Assembly (NCBI GenBank): GCA_963812775.1
Contig: CAWEWH010000009.1
Location: forward strand, 682,001 to 746,000
Source: CAWEWH01 sp963812775
GTDB taxonomy: Bacteria; Pseudomonadota; Alphaproteobacteria; Rhizobiales; Beijerinckiaceae
Direction of reading: 5' to 3'
DNA: 64,000 nt
Shown in pieces: positions 8,122 to 18,296 of the stretch (within the stretch, counting starts at the first letter, position 1; every line of letters starts with the position of its first letter). Position numbers and translations under genes: made by a program. The notes below the pieces were generated by a model. The model made no database searches and was not told where the DNA came from. It saw only the letters and a program-made list of their open reading frames with translations.

Positions 8122-9642
8122 ATGACCGGCCATGAGCATCCAGATGCCGCACAGGCGCGGTGTATGAGGCCGGAGGATGGCGACCCGGCCGGCCCGCTGT
8201 TTTCGGTCATCATCCCGTTGGAATACCATCGCCACCAATGGGAGCGCTGCTGGCGCGCCTGGCAGGCCCAGACCCTGCCGCGCGCCCAATACGAGGTCGT
8301 CATCGTCGTGCCGCCGGATTTCCGGGACCGGCAGGGGTTGCAGACCCTCGTGGGCGAAGCCGTCCGCCTCGAATTCGTCGACGAAAGCCACGATATCGCA
8401 CTTTGCGCCGTCGGCGCCGCCCGTGCCCGCGGCAAATTCCTGTTCTTCACCGAAGCGCATTGCTGGCCGGAACCCGACGTTCTCGGAAAATGCGTCGATG
8501 CCTTCGAGGCCCATCCGGAATGGTCGGCGTTGTCCTGCCGCTCGGTGCGCATCGTTCACAATCGTCTGTCACGCGCCGAAGCCGACATGTACGAGGCGGA
8601 CATTGCTCAGGCAATGGAGAGCCTTTCGTGGCGCAAAGTGCTCGATCAGTGCTTCGTGACCCGCCGCGAGAGCTATGAGCGCTGCGGCGGGCTCGATGCG
8701 CGTCTGGGCCACTTTTCCGAGTGGGTCTTGGCGGCGGGCTATTGTGAGCTGGGGCAGAAGGTCGGCTATCTGCCCGACGCAGTCTTTCATCACTACTATG
8801 TCGGCGATTTGGGTGAACTCACAACGTTCACCCGCGACTTCATCGCCGGCGAGACCCGCTATCTGTCGCAAGAGGCCCGGCAGCCCGGCGGCCATCTCCT
8901 GGAAATTCCGGAGGAATGGACTCGACAAGGCAACCATGACCGGCGGCTGGCGGCCCACATGTTGGGAATTGTCGCGAAGGAACTGGCGTGCCCGTGGCGC
9001 CTTAGGCCGGGAGACGTGAGAGATTGCTTGCTGGCGGCGCTGCGATGGGCCGGGCCGGCGATCACCGGCGACGCTATTGCTCGCGCCCGGGCTCTGGTGG
9101 GCGTTGTTGCGGCGCGGGCCGCCCTTGCCCTGGCGCGCTTCGGCTCGCCGGCCGAGCTGAGCGCTCGCTTCAAGGCGTATGTGGCGGCGCTCATCCACCA
9201 GCAGCGCCTGCGCTCGGTCTGGTCGCTGCGGAACGCTGTGCCGGAGGCGCCCCAGCAGGCCTACACGCGAGAAGGCGGCAGCGCACCGCTTGTGGGGGCT
9301 TGCGGTTTCTCTGCATTGGAGAAGTTTGGCCCGGCCATCTTTCGCTGGTCAGAGCCGATGGCCGCTATCCCCCTGTGGCTGCGGGCGGGACGCCATCGCG
9401 TCACTATCGCCTGCATTCCGGTGCGGAACCTGGCCAGCGGAACCCAGCTCCAACTCTATCTCGACGGACAAATGATCGCCCGCGAGCGGCTCGCCGTCAC
9501 CCCGCAGTCGATCACCTTCGCGCTCGACGGCACGAAGCCGAGACGAGCGATACTCACGTTCACTTGCCGCGCATTTCCGGCCCGTGACGACCCTCGCCGC
9601 TTGGGCCTACCGATCGAGCGCATCGAGGTGAACGTCGCTTGA
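8122..9642 (+). CDS. Glycosyltransferase family 2 protein with C-terminal extension
   Basis: The protein is about 506 aa. The N-terminal 250 residues show GT2 features: FSVIIPLEYHRHQWERC, QTLPRAQYEVVIV, ARARGKFLFFTEAHCWPEPD in the nucleotide-binding region, and RRESYERCGGLDARLGHFSEW. The usual DxD-like position reads EAH. Beyond residue 300 is a helical region, then a C-terminal beta-rich stretch (WLRAGRHRVTIA, LQLYLDGQMIA) that resembles a sugar-binding or jelly-roll extension. The start is uncertain: an in-frame TTG at 8098 and an ATG at 8164 are alternatives, and none has a strong ribosome site. It stands alone, with no polysaccharide cluster around it, so the acceptor is unknown. Confidence 0.75.
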   Translation: MTGHEHPDAAQARCMRPEDGDPAGPLFSVIIPLEYHRHQWERCWRAWQAQTLPRAQYEVVIVVPPDFRDRQGLQTLVGEAVRLEFVDESHDIALCAVGAARARGKFLFFTEAHCWPEPDVLGKCVDAFEAHPEWSALSCRSVRIVHNRLSRAEADMYEADIAQAMESLSWRKVLDQCFVTRRESYERCGGLDARLGHFSEWVLAAGYCELGQKVGYLPDAVFHHYYVGDLGELTTFTRDFIAGETRYLSQEARQPGGHLLEIPEEWTRQGNHDRRLAAHMLGIVAKELACPWRLRPGDVRDCLLAALRWAGPAITGDAIARARALVGVVAARAALALARFGSPAELSARFKAYVAALIHQQRLRSVWSLRNAVPEAPQQAYTREGGSAPLVGACGFSALEKFGPAIFRWSEPMAAIPLWLRAGRHRVTIACIPVRNLASGTQLQLYLDGQMIARERLAVTPQSITFALDGTKPRRAILTFTCRAFPARDDPRRLGLPIERIEVNVA

Positions 9643-9746
9643 CGCCACTCGACAGCCCCACCTGCGACAATTGAGGCGCGTTCAGCAGGCCGGCTCGGTC
9701 TGCTATGGCGGGGGGCCGCGCTTGGCGGCGAGGAGTTGATGCGCCG

Positions 9747-10418
9747 ATGCTGCCCGACCGATTGACCGCCGGCTACCACGCCTTCCTGGCCGGCCGCTTC
9801 TCCAGCGAGCGCGACCGTTACGAAAAGCTCGCCGACAGCGGCCAGAAACCGGAGATCATGGTTATCGGCTGCGTCAATTCCCGCGTCTCGCCGGAGGTCA
9901 TCTTCGACGCAGCGCCGGGCGAGCTCCTCGTGGTGCGCAATGTCGCCAACCTGGTGCCGCGCTACGAGCCGCACCGCGATTCCCAGCACGGGACCAGCGC
10001 CGCCCTCGAATTCGGCGTCCAGGCGCTGCGCGTCAAGCACATCGTCGTGCTCGGTCACGCCTCCTGCGGCGGCATTCGCGCCTTCGCGGACGATCAGGAG
10101 CCTCTGTCGCCCGGCGATTTTATCGGCCGCTGGATGTCGCAGATCGCTCCAGCCGCCGCGAGCCTGGGCCCGCACGCCAAGCACGATGGCGCGGATTTCC
10201 TGCGCCGCCTCGAAATGGCGTCCGTCGAGCTCAGCCTCGAGAACCTGATGACCTTCCCGTGCGTGCGTATCCTTGTCGAGCGCGGCAAGCTCGCTCTGCA
10301 CGGCGCCTATTTTGGTGTGGCGACGGGCGAGCTTCTTGTGCGCGATCCGGCAAGCGGGCGTTTCGAGCTTATGCGCGATGCACAAACGAACCGCCTCACA
10401 ATGTTGCGGTGCGACTAA
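9747..10418 (+). CDS. Beta-carbonic anhydrase family protein with Asn at the catalytic Asp position
   Basis: This 223-aa protein follows the beta-carbonic anhydrase plan. The zinc ligands are Cys42 (GCVNSR), His104 and Cys107 (GHASCGG), with RNVANLVP between them. The family normally has CxDSR, whose Asp-Arg pair opens and closes the zinc site; here the codon is AAT, giving Asn44. The enzyme may therefore be weak, differently regulated, or work on another small substrate. The ATG at 9747 is chosen with GGCGAGGAG about 11 bases upstream; an earlier ATG at 9705 would add 14 residues. Family members interconvert CO2 and bicarbonate in the cytoplasm. Confidence 0.85.
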   Translation: MLPDRLTAGYHAFLAGRFSSERDRYEKLADSGQKPEIMVIGCVNSRVSPEVIFDAAPGELLVVRNVANLVPRYEPHRDSQHGTSAALEFGVQALRVKHIVVLGHASCGGIRAFADDQEPLSPGDFIGRWMSQIAPAAASLGPHAKHDGADFLRRLEMASVELSLENLMTFPCVRILVERGKLALHGAYFGVATGELLVRDPASGRFELMRDAQTNRLTMLRCD

Positions 10419-10535
10419 GCTTCTTTTTGCTTTGACTCAAATTGCCATGATGCCGTCATTTGTTGGAGACATGCTCGCTCCGAACTGCTTAGATGAAGTG
10501 GGACTGTGCGGGGGGCTTTCGACGAGGAGGCCGGC

Positions 10536-10738
10536 ATGAAGCTCTCTGAGAGGCTGCGCCACTACGCCAAGGAAAATCTCGATCTCGCCAGGAGTCGCCG
10601 GAAGGCGAGCTGAGGCAGATCTACCTGCAGAATGCCGAGGCCTGGATCAGGATGGCGGCCGCGCACGACAGGCGCAACGAGCCGCCGCCGGGCAAGCAAG
10701 AGCGCGCCGTCGATCACGTGCAGAGCATCGCCGCATAG
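10536..10738 (+). CDS. Small helical protein, family copy 1 (one frameshift)
   Basis: The ATG at 10536 opens MKLSERLRHYAKENLDLA. After a single missing base near 10590 the reading continues QESPEGELRQIYLQNAEAW, then IRMAAAHD, and ends at the TAG at 10738. The repaired product of about 68 aa closely resembles the intact gene at 20816 (MNLSDRLRRYAKEALDNA...), which fixes both frame and length. It looks like a helical hairpin with no signal or membrane segment. The family is rhizobial in style and of unknown function. It stands alone between the carbonic anhydrase and a membrane-protein gene on the opposite strand. Confidence 0.6.
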
Positions 10739-10765
10739 CAACTGGCTTGCCGACGCGGCCCTGCG

Positions 10766-11134
10766 CTAGAGCGGAACCACGTGGCGGATGATTGGCGATA
10801 CCCAGCCCCACGAGGCCGTGACGATGGCGGTGAGCGGGTAGAACGCGGCGACGCCAAAGGCGCGGGCCGGAATGCGCTGGATGGCCCAGATGGTCGCCGG
10901 CACGACCACCGGCAACGCGATGATCGCGCTGAAGATCAACGTTGACCACGTGATGTCGAAGCCGAGCAGGCCGATGAGCACGGCAACGACAGCGCCGACG
11001 ATCCACTGGCATGCGAGCGAGATCAGCAGCCCCAGCCAGACGTTACTCGCCACCTTGAAGGCGCGGCTCATCGCCCGGGGCAGCCCTTCGGGCCAAACCG
11101 GAAGGGTGAGACGTTCGGAAATGATTAATGCCAT
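10766..11134 (-). CDS. Hypothetical membrane protein
   Basis: This 122-aa protein has about three hydrophobic segments: WLGLLISLACQWIVGAVVAV, TLIFSAIIALPVVVPATIW and FYPLTAIVTASWGW. The N-terminus is cytoplasmic-looking with several Arg and Lys residues. No family is recognised. It is convergent with the small helical protein gene and its start faces the start of the small membrane gene at 11289, so the 154 bases between should hold two promoters. The ribosome site is weak (GGGGA). Confidence 0.6.
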   Translation of the reverse strand: MALIISERLTLPVWPEGLPRAMSRAFKVASNVWLGLLISLACQWIVGAVVAVLIGLLGFDITWSTLIFSAIIALPVVVPATIWAIQRIPARAFGVAAFYPLTAIVTASWGWVSPIIRHVVPL

Positions 11135-11288
11135 CGGGTCCCCGCTCGAATGGGGCTTAGACGAGAAACCTTTCCGAGCGCAAAAACCCTCATGGAGCTT
11201 TTGCTACACATTTGGCGTTTCGTTTCGGTAAATCGCACCGCTGACGGGCCAAGTCCCGCCGCCCTCAGCCGCCTCGAAAGGCCCGTCC

Positions 11289-11471
11289 ATGATCATCACC
11301 GTGCTGACCAAAGCCATCGTTGTGATCCTCGTCTGCGGGCTGTGCATTTGGCTGGTCGGCTTCCTGCCGATCGAGTCGCGCTTCAAGTTGATCGCCCGGG
11401 TGATCATCGTGGTGATCGGCCTCGTGGCCATCGTGCAATCGCTCGATCTCCTGGCGCTGCGCTGCTGCTGA
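11289..11471 (+). CDS. Small two-helix membrane protein
   Basis: The 60-aa product is almost entirely two hydrophobic helices, TKAIVVILVCGLCIWLVGFL and LIARVIIVVIGLVAIVQSL, joined by a PIESRFK turn. This pattern resembles the Thivi_2564-type small membrane proteins, which have no known function. GAAAGG precedes the ATG. The stop codon lies inside a perfect 15-bp tandem duplication (11465-11494). It is convergent with the downstream SDR gene. Confidence 0.65.
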   Translation: MIITVLTKAIVVILVCGLCIWLVGFLPIESRFKLIARVIIVVIGLVAIVQSLDLLALRCC

Positions 11472-11494
11472 GGCAGAAGCTGCTGAGGCAGAAG
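11465..11494. repeat. 15-bp perfect tandem duplication
   Basis: The unit CTGCTGAGGCAGAAG occurs twice in a row. The first unit carries the TGA of the small membrane gene and the second begins right after it, in the 27-base gap before the convergent SDR gene. It looks like a recent slippage duplication. Confidence 0.8.
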
Positions 11495-11498
11495 CCGC

Positions 11499-12350
11499 TC
11501 AGGTTGGCGGGATCTGCCGCCGCATGAAGAAATCGACCAGCCGGTCCGGCGCCAGTGCGCGGCCCACCGGTCCCCACCGCGCCGTCACGCCAACGAAATA
11601 ACGCGTGCGCGGACGCTTCGCAGTGGCGGCCGTGAACACGACGCCTGCCACCCGCTCCGACGTGAGCACGCCGAAGGCGCCGGGCTCGAGGAAATCGTGC
11701 ATCCAGGCGCCGAGGTTGCGCTTGAACACGAGATAGGGACTGTCGGGTCCCGTGTCGGGCATCGACCCCAGCAGCTTCTCGCGGTATGCGGACACGAACG
11801 GACCGGGCAGGACGTTGACGACGTCGATGCCGAAGGGCTTGACTTCGGGCCGCAGCGCGTCGGCCGCCGCCTCGACGCAGAACTTCGACATGTGATAGAC
11901 GCCGCCCCCCGGCGTCGAGATGCGCCCGGCAATCGAGCTGATATTGACGATGCGGCCGCGCCCGGCCTTGCGCATGCCGGGGAGCACGAGTTGCGACATG
12001 CCGACCAGGCCGAACACGTTTGTCTCGAAGGTCAGCCGTATCTCGTCGAGGGGGATTTCCTCCAGCGGGCCGTATTGCCCGTAACCGGCATTGTTGACGA
12101 GAACGCCCACGGCGCCGTGGCGGCGCTCGACCTCCGCGACGGCCGCCGCCCGCGATGCCGCATCGGTGACATCAAGGGCGATCGTTTCGCAACCGAGGCC
12201 CCGGAGATCGGCCAGTCTGGCGGGATCGCGCGCCGTCGCCACAGTGGTATAGCCAGCCGCCCGGAACCGCGCCACGGCAGCCCGACCGAGGCCGGACGAG
12301 CAGCCGGTGATCAGGATGGGGCCAACGTCCTTGGGAGATTTCGCGGGCAT
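11499..12350 (-). CDS. Short-chain dehydrogenase/reductase
   Basis: This 283-aa classical SDR has the cofactor motif TGCSSGLGRA, the NNAGYG motif, and the catalytic Ser followed by YHMSK (Tyr-x3-Lys). The family oxidises alcohols or reduces carbonyls with NAD(P)H in the cytoplasm; this one resembles general oxidoreductases with a C-terminal RYFVGVTARWGP segment. The ATG at 12350 is used; a GTG two codons upstream is also possible and no clear ribosome site decides. It is divergent from the ABC importer operon. The substrate cannot be told. Confidence 0.85.
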   Translation of the reverse strand: MPAKSPKDVGPILITGCSSGLGRAAVARFRAAGYTTVATARDPARLADLRGLGCETIALDVTDAASRAAAVAEVERRHGAVGVLVNNAGYGQYGPLEEIPLDEIRLTFETNVFGLVGMSQLVLPGMRKAGRGRIVNISSIAGRISTPGGGVYHMSKFCVEAAADALRPEVKPFGIDVVNVLPGPFVSAYREKLLGSMPDTGPDSPYLVFKRNLGAWMHDFLEPGAFGVLTSERVAGVVFTAATAKRPRTRYFVGVTARWGPVGRALAPDRLVDFFMRRQIPPT

Positions 12351-12496
12351 GCTCACGCTAGCATACTGACCCCGACCGCCGCGCTGCAACTCGTCCGCCG
12401 GCCCGCAGGCGCCAGTTTGGTCGCTCTCCCCACAAGTTGATCGGCGGGCGCACATGCGGCATGCTCGACGCCAATCGCACATTTTAAGGAGGGGTT

Positions 12497-14086
12497 ATGC
12501 GCCACATCCTACGCTACGGTTTCATCCTGGCCGGCACGGCGGCTCTCGCGATCCAGGCGGCCTCAGCCACGCCGCTCCGCCTGGCGCGATCCGGCAACTC
12601 CCTGACGCTCGATCCGCACGCCCAGAACGAGGGCCCGACCCACAACCTCAACAGCCAAATCTACGAGCAACTCGTGACGCGGCACATCAACGGTTCGCTG
12701 GTCCCCACGCTCGCGACGGAGTGGAAGATCACCAGCGATCCCAAGGTGTGGGAATTCAAGCTACGCCCGAACGTCAAGTTCCACGATGGTACGCCGTTCA
12801 CGGCCGACAACGTCGTCTTCTCGCTGAAGCGAGCCATGTCGCCCACCTCCGATATGAAGGGCCAGCTCACGGCGGTGGAGGACGTGATCAAGGTCAACGA
12901 CCTGACGGTGCAGATCAAGACCAAAGGACCGAACCCGCTCCTCGCCCAGAACCTCACCTACCTGTTCATGATGAGCAAGGCCTGGAGCGAGAAGAACAAG
13001 GTCGAGGTGCCGCAGAACTTCGCCGCCAAGGAGGAGACCTTCGCGGTGCGCAACGCCAACGGCACCGGCCCCTACATGCTCGTCTCGCGCGAGCCGGACG
13101 TGAAGACGGTCATGAAGCGCAACGACGCTTATTGGGGCAAGGATACTTATCCCCTCGAGGTCACCGAGCTGACCTTCTCGGTGATCAAGTCGGCGCCGAC
13201 GCGCGTCGCCGCGCTGCTGTCGGGCGAGGTCGACATCGTCCAGGATATGCCGGTGCAGGACATCGCCCGCGTCGCCGGCACGCAGGGCCTGCGCGTCAAT
13301 GCGGGGCCCGAGAACCGCACGATCTTCTTCGGCATGAATATCGGCGACGCCGAGTTGAAGTTCTCCGACGTGAAGGGCAAGAACCCGTTTGCCGATGTGC
13401 GCGTCAGGCAGGCCATGAACATGGCCATCGATCGCGAGGCGATCAAGAAAGTGGTGATGGCTGACCAGGCGATGCCGGCCAACACCATCATCCCGCCTTT
13501 CGTCAACGGCTACACCAAGGAGCTCGACGCGATCCCGCCGCGCGACGTGGCAAAGGCCAAGGCGCTGATGACGGAGGCCGGCTACGGCCAAGGGTTCGGC
13601 GTCACGCTGCATTGCCCCAACGACCGCTATCTCAACGACGAGAAGATCTGCCAGGCGGCGGTCGGCATGCTCGGCCAGATCGGCATCAAGGTGACACTCG
13701 ATGCCCGCTCCAAGTCGCTCCACTTCCCACAGATCCAGAAGAAGGAGGTCGACTTCTATCTGCTGGGCTGGGGCGTGCCGCCTTATGACAGCGAGTACAT
13801 CCTGTCGTTCCTCTATCACACACAGAAGGACAGCTTCGGCGGCTGGAACGGAACGCGCTACTCGAACCCCGGCATCGACGCCAAGATTCAGTCGCTGTCC
13901 TCCGAGGTCGATCTCGACAAGCGCAACCGCACCATCGCCGACCTCTGGAGCGTGCTGCAGCCGGCACTCCACTACATCATCGTCCACAATCAGGTGAATG
14001 CCTGGGGCATGAAGGCGCAGCTCAACGTCAAGGTGCATCCGGACAACACCATCTGGATCAAGGAGCTGTCGTTCAAGCGCATGTGA
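12497..14086 (+). CDS. ABC transporter substrate-binding protein, peptide/nickel family (SBP_bac_5)
   Basis: This 529-aa periplasmic binding protein begins with a signal peptide (ILRYGFILAGTAALAIQAAS) after an excellent AGGAGG site. Family landmarks are LDPHAQNEGPTHNLNSQIYE, WEFKLRPNVKFHDGTPFTAD, DVRVRQAMNMAIDREAIKK and, late, YDSEYILSFLYHTQ. It captures di- or oligopeptides or similar solutes and delivers them to the two permeases encoded next. It is the first gene of a five-gene operon, set close to its permease gene. The ligand is not evident. Confidence 0.92.
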   Translation: MRHILRYGFILAGTAALAIQAASATPLRLARSGNSLTLDPHAQNEGPTHNLNSQIYEQLVTRHINGSLVPTLATEWKITSDPKVWEFKLRPNVKFHDGTPFTADNVVFSLKRAMSPTSDMKGQLTAVEDVIKVNDLTVQIKTKGPNPLLAQNLTYLFMMSKAWSEKNKVEVPQNFAAKEETFAVRNANGTGPYMLVSREPDVKTVMKRNDAYWGKDTYPLEVTELTFSVIKSAPTRVAALLSGEVDIVQDMPVQDIARVAGTQGLRVNAGPENRTIFFGMNIGDAELKFSDVKGKNPFADVRVRQAMNMAIDREAIKKVVMADQAMPANTIIPPFVNGYTKELDAIPPRDVAKAKALMTEAGYGQGFGVTLHCPNDRYLNDEKICQAAVGMLGQIGIKVTLDARSKSLHFPQIQKKEVDFYLLGWGVPPYDSEYILSFLYHTQKDSFGGWNGTRYSNPGIDAKIQSLSSEVDLDKRNRTIADLWSVLQPALHYIIVHNQVNAWGMKAQLNVKVHPDNTIWIKELSFKRM

Positions 14087-14185
14087 TCCGCCGGTCCGGA
14101 TCGGGCTGAGACGCCTTCGTGCCGCCGTCCCTGGACCTACGGGTCCAGGGCCTCGTGAGGTCCGGCCCGCGCCGGGAATTGCATC

Positions 14186-15169
14186 ATGCTCGCCTTCATC
14201 ATCCGACGCCTGTTGCAGGCCCTGCTCGTGATGCTGGCCGTGGGCTTCGTTGCGTTCTCGATGTTCCGCTATGTCGGCGACCCGGTCGGCAACATGCTCG
14301 GCCAGGAGGCGACCCTGGCCGATCGGGCCGAGGCGACCCGGCGGCTCGGGCTGGATCAGCCGGTGCCAGTCCAGTTCGCCCGCTTCCTCGCCAATGCGGT
14401 GCGCGGCGAGTTCGGCGTCTCCTACCGCCAGGCGCGCAAGGTCTCGACGCTCATTGCCGAGCGGCTGCCGGCGACGCTGGAGCTCGCCTTGTTCTCGGCC
14501 GCCTTCGCGCTTGCCTTCGGCATCGGCCTTGGGGTCTACACCGCGCTCTACCGCGATGGCTTCATGTCGCGCGTCGTCATGGCCGCGAGCCTGATCGGCG
14601 TGTCGCTGCCGACCTTCCTGATCGGTATCGGCCTCATCTATCTTTTTGCCGTCGAGCTCAGATGGCTGCCGAGCTACGGGCGCGGCGAGGTCGTCAATCT
14701 CGGCTGGTGGTCGACCGGGCTCCTCACGCCGTCGGGGCGCAAATCCCTTGTGCTGCCGGCCATCACGCTTGGCCTCTATCAGATGACGCTGATCATGCGG
14801 CTGGTGCGCGCCGAGATGCTCGAAGTGCTGCGCACCGACTTCATCAAGTTTGCGCGCGCCCGCGGTCTCTCCGACCGCGCCATCAATTTCGGCCACGCCT
14901 TGAAGAACACGCTTGTGCCGGTCATCACCGTAACCGGCCTGCAGCTCGGCGCCATCATCGCCTTCGCCATCGTCACCGAGACGGTGTTTCAGTGGCCGGG
15001 CGTCGGCCTCTTGTTCATCGACGCCGTGCAGTTCGTCGACATTCCGGTGATGTCGACCTATCTGCTGCTGGTCGCCGTGGTATTCGTGGCGCTGAACCTC
15101 GCCGTCGACCTGCTGTATTATGCCGTCGATCCACGCTTGCGGATCGACCGCGCGCTTGCCACGCATTGA
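14186..15169 (+). CDS. ABC transporter permease, DppB type
   Basis: This 327-aa inner-membrane permease of the peptide/nickel importer family has an N-terminal helix (FIIRRLLQALLVMLAVGFVA) and the usual VGDPVGNML periplasmic segment. The coupling loop appears as EMLEVLRTDFIKFARARGLS, followed by VTGLQLGAIIAFAIVTETVF. It pairs with the DppC-type permease that starts 9 bases after its stop to form the channel. Length and order are normal for the family. Confidence 0.92.
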   Translation: MLAFIIRRLLQALLVMLAVGFVAFSMFRYVGDPVGNMLGQEATLADRAEATRRLGLDQPVPVQFARFLANAVRGEFGVSYRQARKVSTLIAERLPATLELALFSAAFALAFGIGLGVYTALYRDGFMSRVVMAASLIGVSLPTFLIGIGLIYLFAVELRWLPSYGRGEVVNLGWWSTGLLTPSGRKSLVLPAITLGLYQMTLIMRLVRAEMLEVLRTDFIKFARARGLSDRAINFGHALKNTLVPVITVTGLQLGAIIAFAIVTETVFQWPGVGLLFIDAVQFVDIPVMSTYLLLVAVVFVALNLAVDLLYYAVDPRLRIDRALATH

Positions 15170-15177
15170 GGACCGCA

Positions 15178-16131
15178 ATGGCCGTGCTCGATCCCGCCCC
15201 GGCCGTCACGACGCATCCGGGCTTGTTCGCGCGTGGCCTCGACAGCGATCTTCTCTACTCGTTCCGCCGTTCGCCCATCGTCATCGCCTCGGCGGCCGTG
15301 CTCGGCATCATCGTGCTGGCGGCGCTTGCAGCACCCTGGGTGGCGCCGCAGAACCCCTTCGATCCGGCGAGCCTCAATCTGATGGACGGCAAGACGCCGC
15401 CCCTGGCCAAGAACCAGTTCACCGGCAACACCTATCTGCTCGGCACCGACGATCAGGGCCGCGACGTGCTCTCCGTCATCCTTTACGGCTCGCGCATCTC
15501 GCTGATGGTCGGCTTCGCGTCGGTGCTGCTGTCGGCGTCCCTCGGCATCGCGCTCGGGCTCGTCGCCGGCTTCCGCGGCGGCGCTCTCGACGCCGTCATC
15601 ATGCGCATCGCCGACGTGCAGCTCACCTTCCCGGCCATTCTCGTGGCGCTGATGATCTTCGGCATCGTCAAGGGTTTCCTGCCGCCGACGGCGCACGAGC
15701 AGGCGGCGCTCACCGTGCTGATCCTGTCGATCGGCCTCTCCGCCTGGCCGCAATATGCGCGCACGGTGCGCAGCGTCACCATGGTGGAGCGCCACAAGGA
15801 ATATGTCGAGGCGGCGCGCATCATCGGGCTCCACCCGGTGCTGATCATGGTCCGTCACGTGCTGCCCAACGTCATCGGGCCGGTGCTGGTCATCGCCACG
15901 TTGGGGCTGGCCCTGGCCGTCATCTCGGAAGCGACGCTGTCGTTCCTGGGCGTCGGTGTGCCGCCGACCAAACCTTCCCTTGGCACGCTGATCCGCGTCG
16001 GCCAGGAATACGTCGCGTCGGGCGAATGGTGGATCCTGCTTTATCCCTCGCTCACCCTCCTCGCCCTGTCGTTGTCGGTGAACCTGCTCGGCGACTGGCT
16101 GCGCGACGCGCTCAATCCCAAGCTGAGATAG
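15178..16131 (+). CDS. ABC transporter permease, DppC type
   Basis: The 317-aa protein has a cytoplasmic N-terminal stretch, then RRSPIVIASAAVLGIIVLAA as first helix, the LLGTDDQGRDVLSVILYGSR motif shared by DppC/OppC proteins, and the coupling loop KEYVEAARIIGLHPVLIMVR. It ends with LSVNLLGDWLRDALNPKLR, the standard family tail. It forms the translocation pore with the DppB-type permease. The ATP-binding gene starts 4 bases after its stop codon. Confidence 0.92.
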   Translation: MAVLDPAPAVTTHPGLFARGLDSDLLYSFRRSPIVIASAAVLGIIVLAALAAPWVAPQNPFDPASLNLMDGKTPPLAKNQFTGNTYLLGTDDQGRDVLSVILYGSRISLMVGFASVLLSASLGIALGLVAGFRGGALDAVIMRIADVQLTFPAILVALMIFGIVKGFLPPTAHEQAALTVLILSIGLSAWPQYARTVRSVTMVERHKEYVEAARIIGLHPVLIMVRHVLPNVIGPVLVIATLGLALAVISEATLSFLGVGVPPTKPSLGTLIRVGQEYVASGEWWILLYPSLTLLALSLSVNLLGDWLRDALNPKLR

Positions 16132-16135
16132 GCAG

Positions 16136-17130
16136 ATGTCCGCCACTCCCTTGCTCTCGGTGCGCGGCCTGACGGTCGAGTTCCCGACGCGGCGCGGCAT
16201 CCTGCGCGCCGTCGACGGCGTTTCCTTCGATCTCAAGGCCAGCGAGGTGCTCGGCATCGTCGGCGAATCCGGCGCCGGCAAGTCGCTGACCGGCGCCGCC
16301 ATCATTCGGCTGCTGGAGCCGCCGGGCCGCATCGCCGGCGGCACGGTCACCCTTCAGGGCGAGCGCATCGACCAGGTTTCCGTTGCCGCCTTCCGGCGCA
16401 TCCGCGGCGCCCGCATCGGCATGGTATTCCAGGATCCGCTGTCCTCGCTCAACCCGCTCTATACGATCGGCCGCCAGATCGTCGAGACGATCGAGACGCA
16501 CCTCTCCGTCTCCACCGCCGAGGCGCGCCGCCGCGCCGTCGCTCTTCTCAGCGAGGTCGGCATCCCCGGCGCGAGCCAGCGTCTCGACGCCTATCCGCAC
16601 GAATTCTCCGGCGGCATGCGCCAGCGGGTGGTCATCGCGCTGGCCCTGGCGGCAGAGCCGGAGCTCGTCATCGCCGACGAGCCGACCACGGCGCTCGACG
16701 TGTCGGTGCAGGCGCAGGTCATCGCCGTGCTGAAGCGATTGACGCGCGAGCGCGGCACCGCTGTCATCCTCATCACCCACGACATGGGCGTCATCGCCGA
16801 GACGGCCGACCGGGTCGCCGTGATGTATGCCGGCCGCATCGTCGAGATCGGGCCGGTGCGCGAGGTGATCCAGGGCCCGCGCCATCCCTATACGCGTGGC
16901 CTGATGGGCTCCATCCCGACGCTCGCCGGCACCCGCGCGCGGCTCGAGCAGATCCCCGGCGCCATGCCGCGGCTCAGCGAAATCCCGCCTGGCTGCGCCT
17001 TCAATCCCCGCTGCCAGCTCGCCTTCGCGCGCTGCCGCGTGGAGCGGCCGGCCTTGACGCCGCAAGGTTCGGCGCAAGCCGCCTGCTTTGCTCTCGAAGA
17101 GGCGATGGCGCACGCCGAGGCGGCCGGAAC

Positions 17131-17134
<4 letters not shown>
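16136..17134 (+). CDS. ABC transporter ATP-binding protein, DppD type
   Basis: This 332-aa ATPase has Walker A GESGAGKS, a Q-loop in MVFQDPLSSLNPLY, the signature SGGMRQR and Walker B VIADEPTTALDV. The C-terminal oligopeptide-transporter extension contains IPPGCAFNPRCQLAFARCRV, a Cys-rich segment typical of DppD/OppD. It energises peptide-type import together with the DppF-type partner, whose ATG overlaps its stop by four bases (ATGA). Confidence 0.92.
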
Positions 17135-18163
<1,029 letters not shown>

Positions 18164-18171
18164 GTGAGGTC

Positions 18172-18277
18172 GTCATGGCCGGCCCGCAGCCCGCGGACTC
18201 GATCCGCGGGTCTGTGCCGGCCATCCACGTCTTACGAAGGGCGAGAAGACGTGGATGCCCGCGACAAGCGCGGGCAT
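18172..18277. repeat. Mosaic palindromic element between convergent genes
   Basis: Three perfect hairpins lie in a row: an 8-bp stem at 18190-18197/18203-18210, a 10-bp stem at 18224-18233/18246-18255 and a 9-bp stem at 18255-18263/18269-18277. They are set in a GTCATGGCCGGC...GCCGGCCATCCACG frame that recurs near 47613. The position between the ends of two convergent genes suits a two-way terminator, and the composition resembles rhizobial REP-type repeats. Confidence 0.75.
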
Positions 18278-18296
18278 GACGGTGCTGAGTTTTTCG

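Noticed and set aside
12761..15178. An 805-residue open frame on the minus strand across the binding protein and permease genes
   Set aside because: It is antisense to intact transporter genes, has no domain resemblance and is low-complexity in charged residues, as expected of the reverse frame in high-GC DNA.
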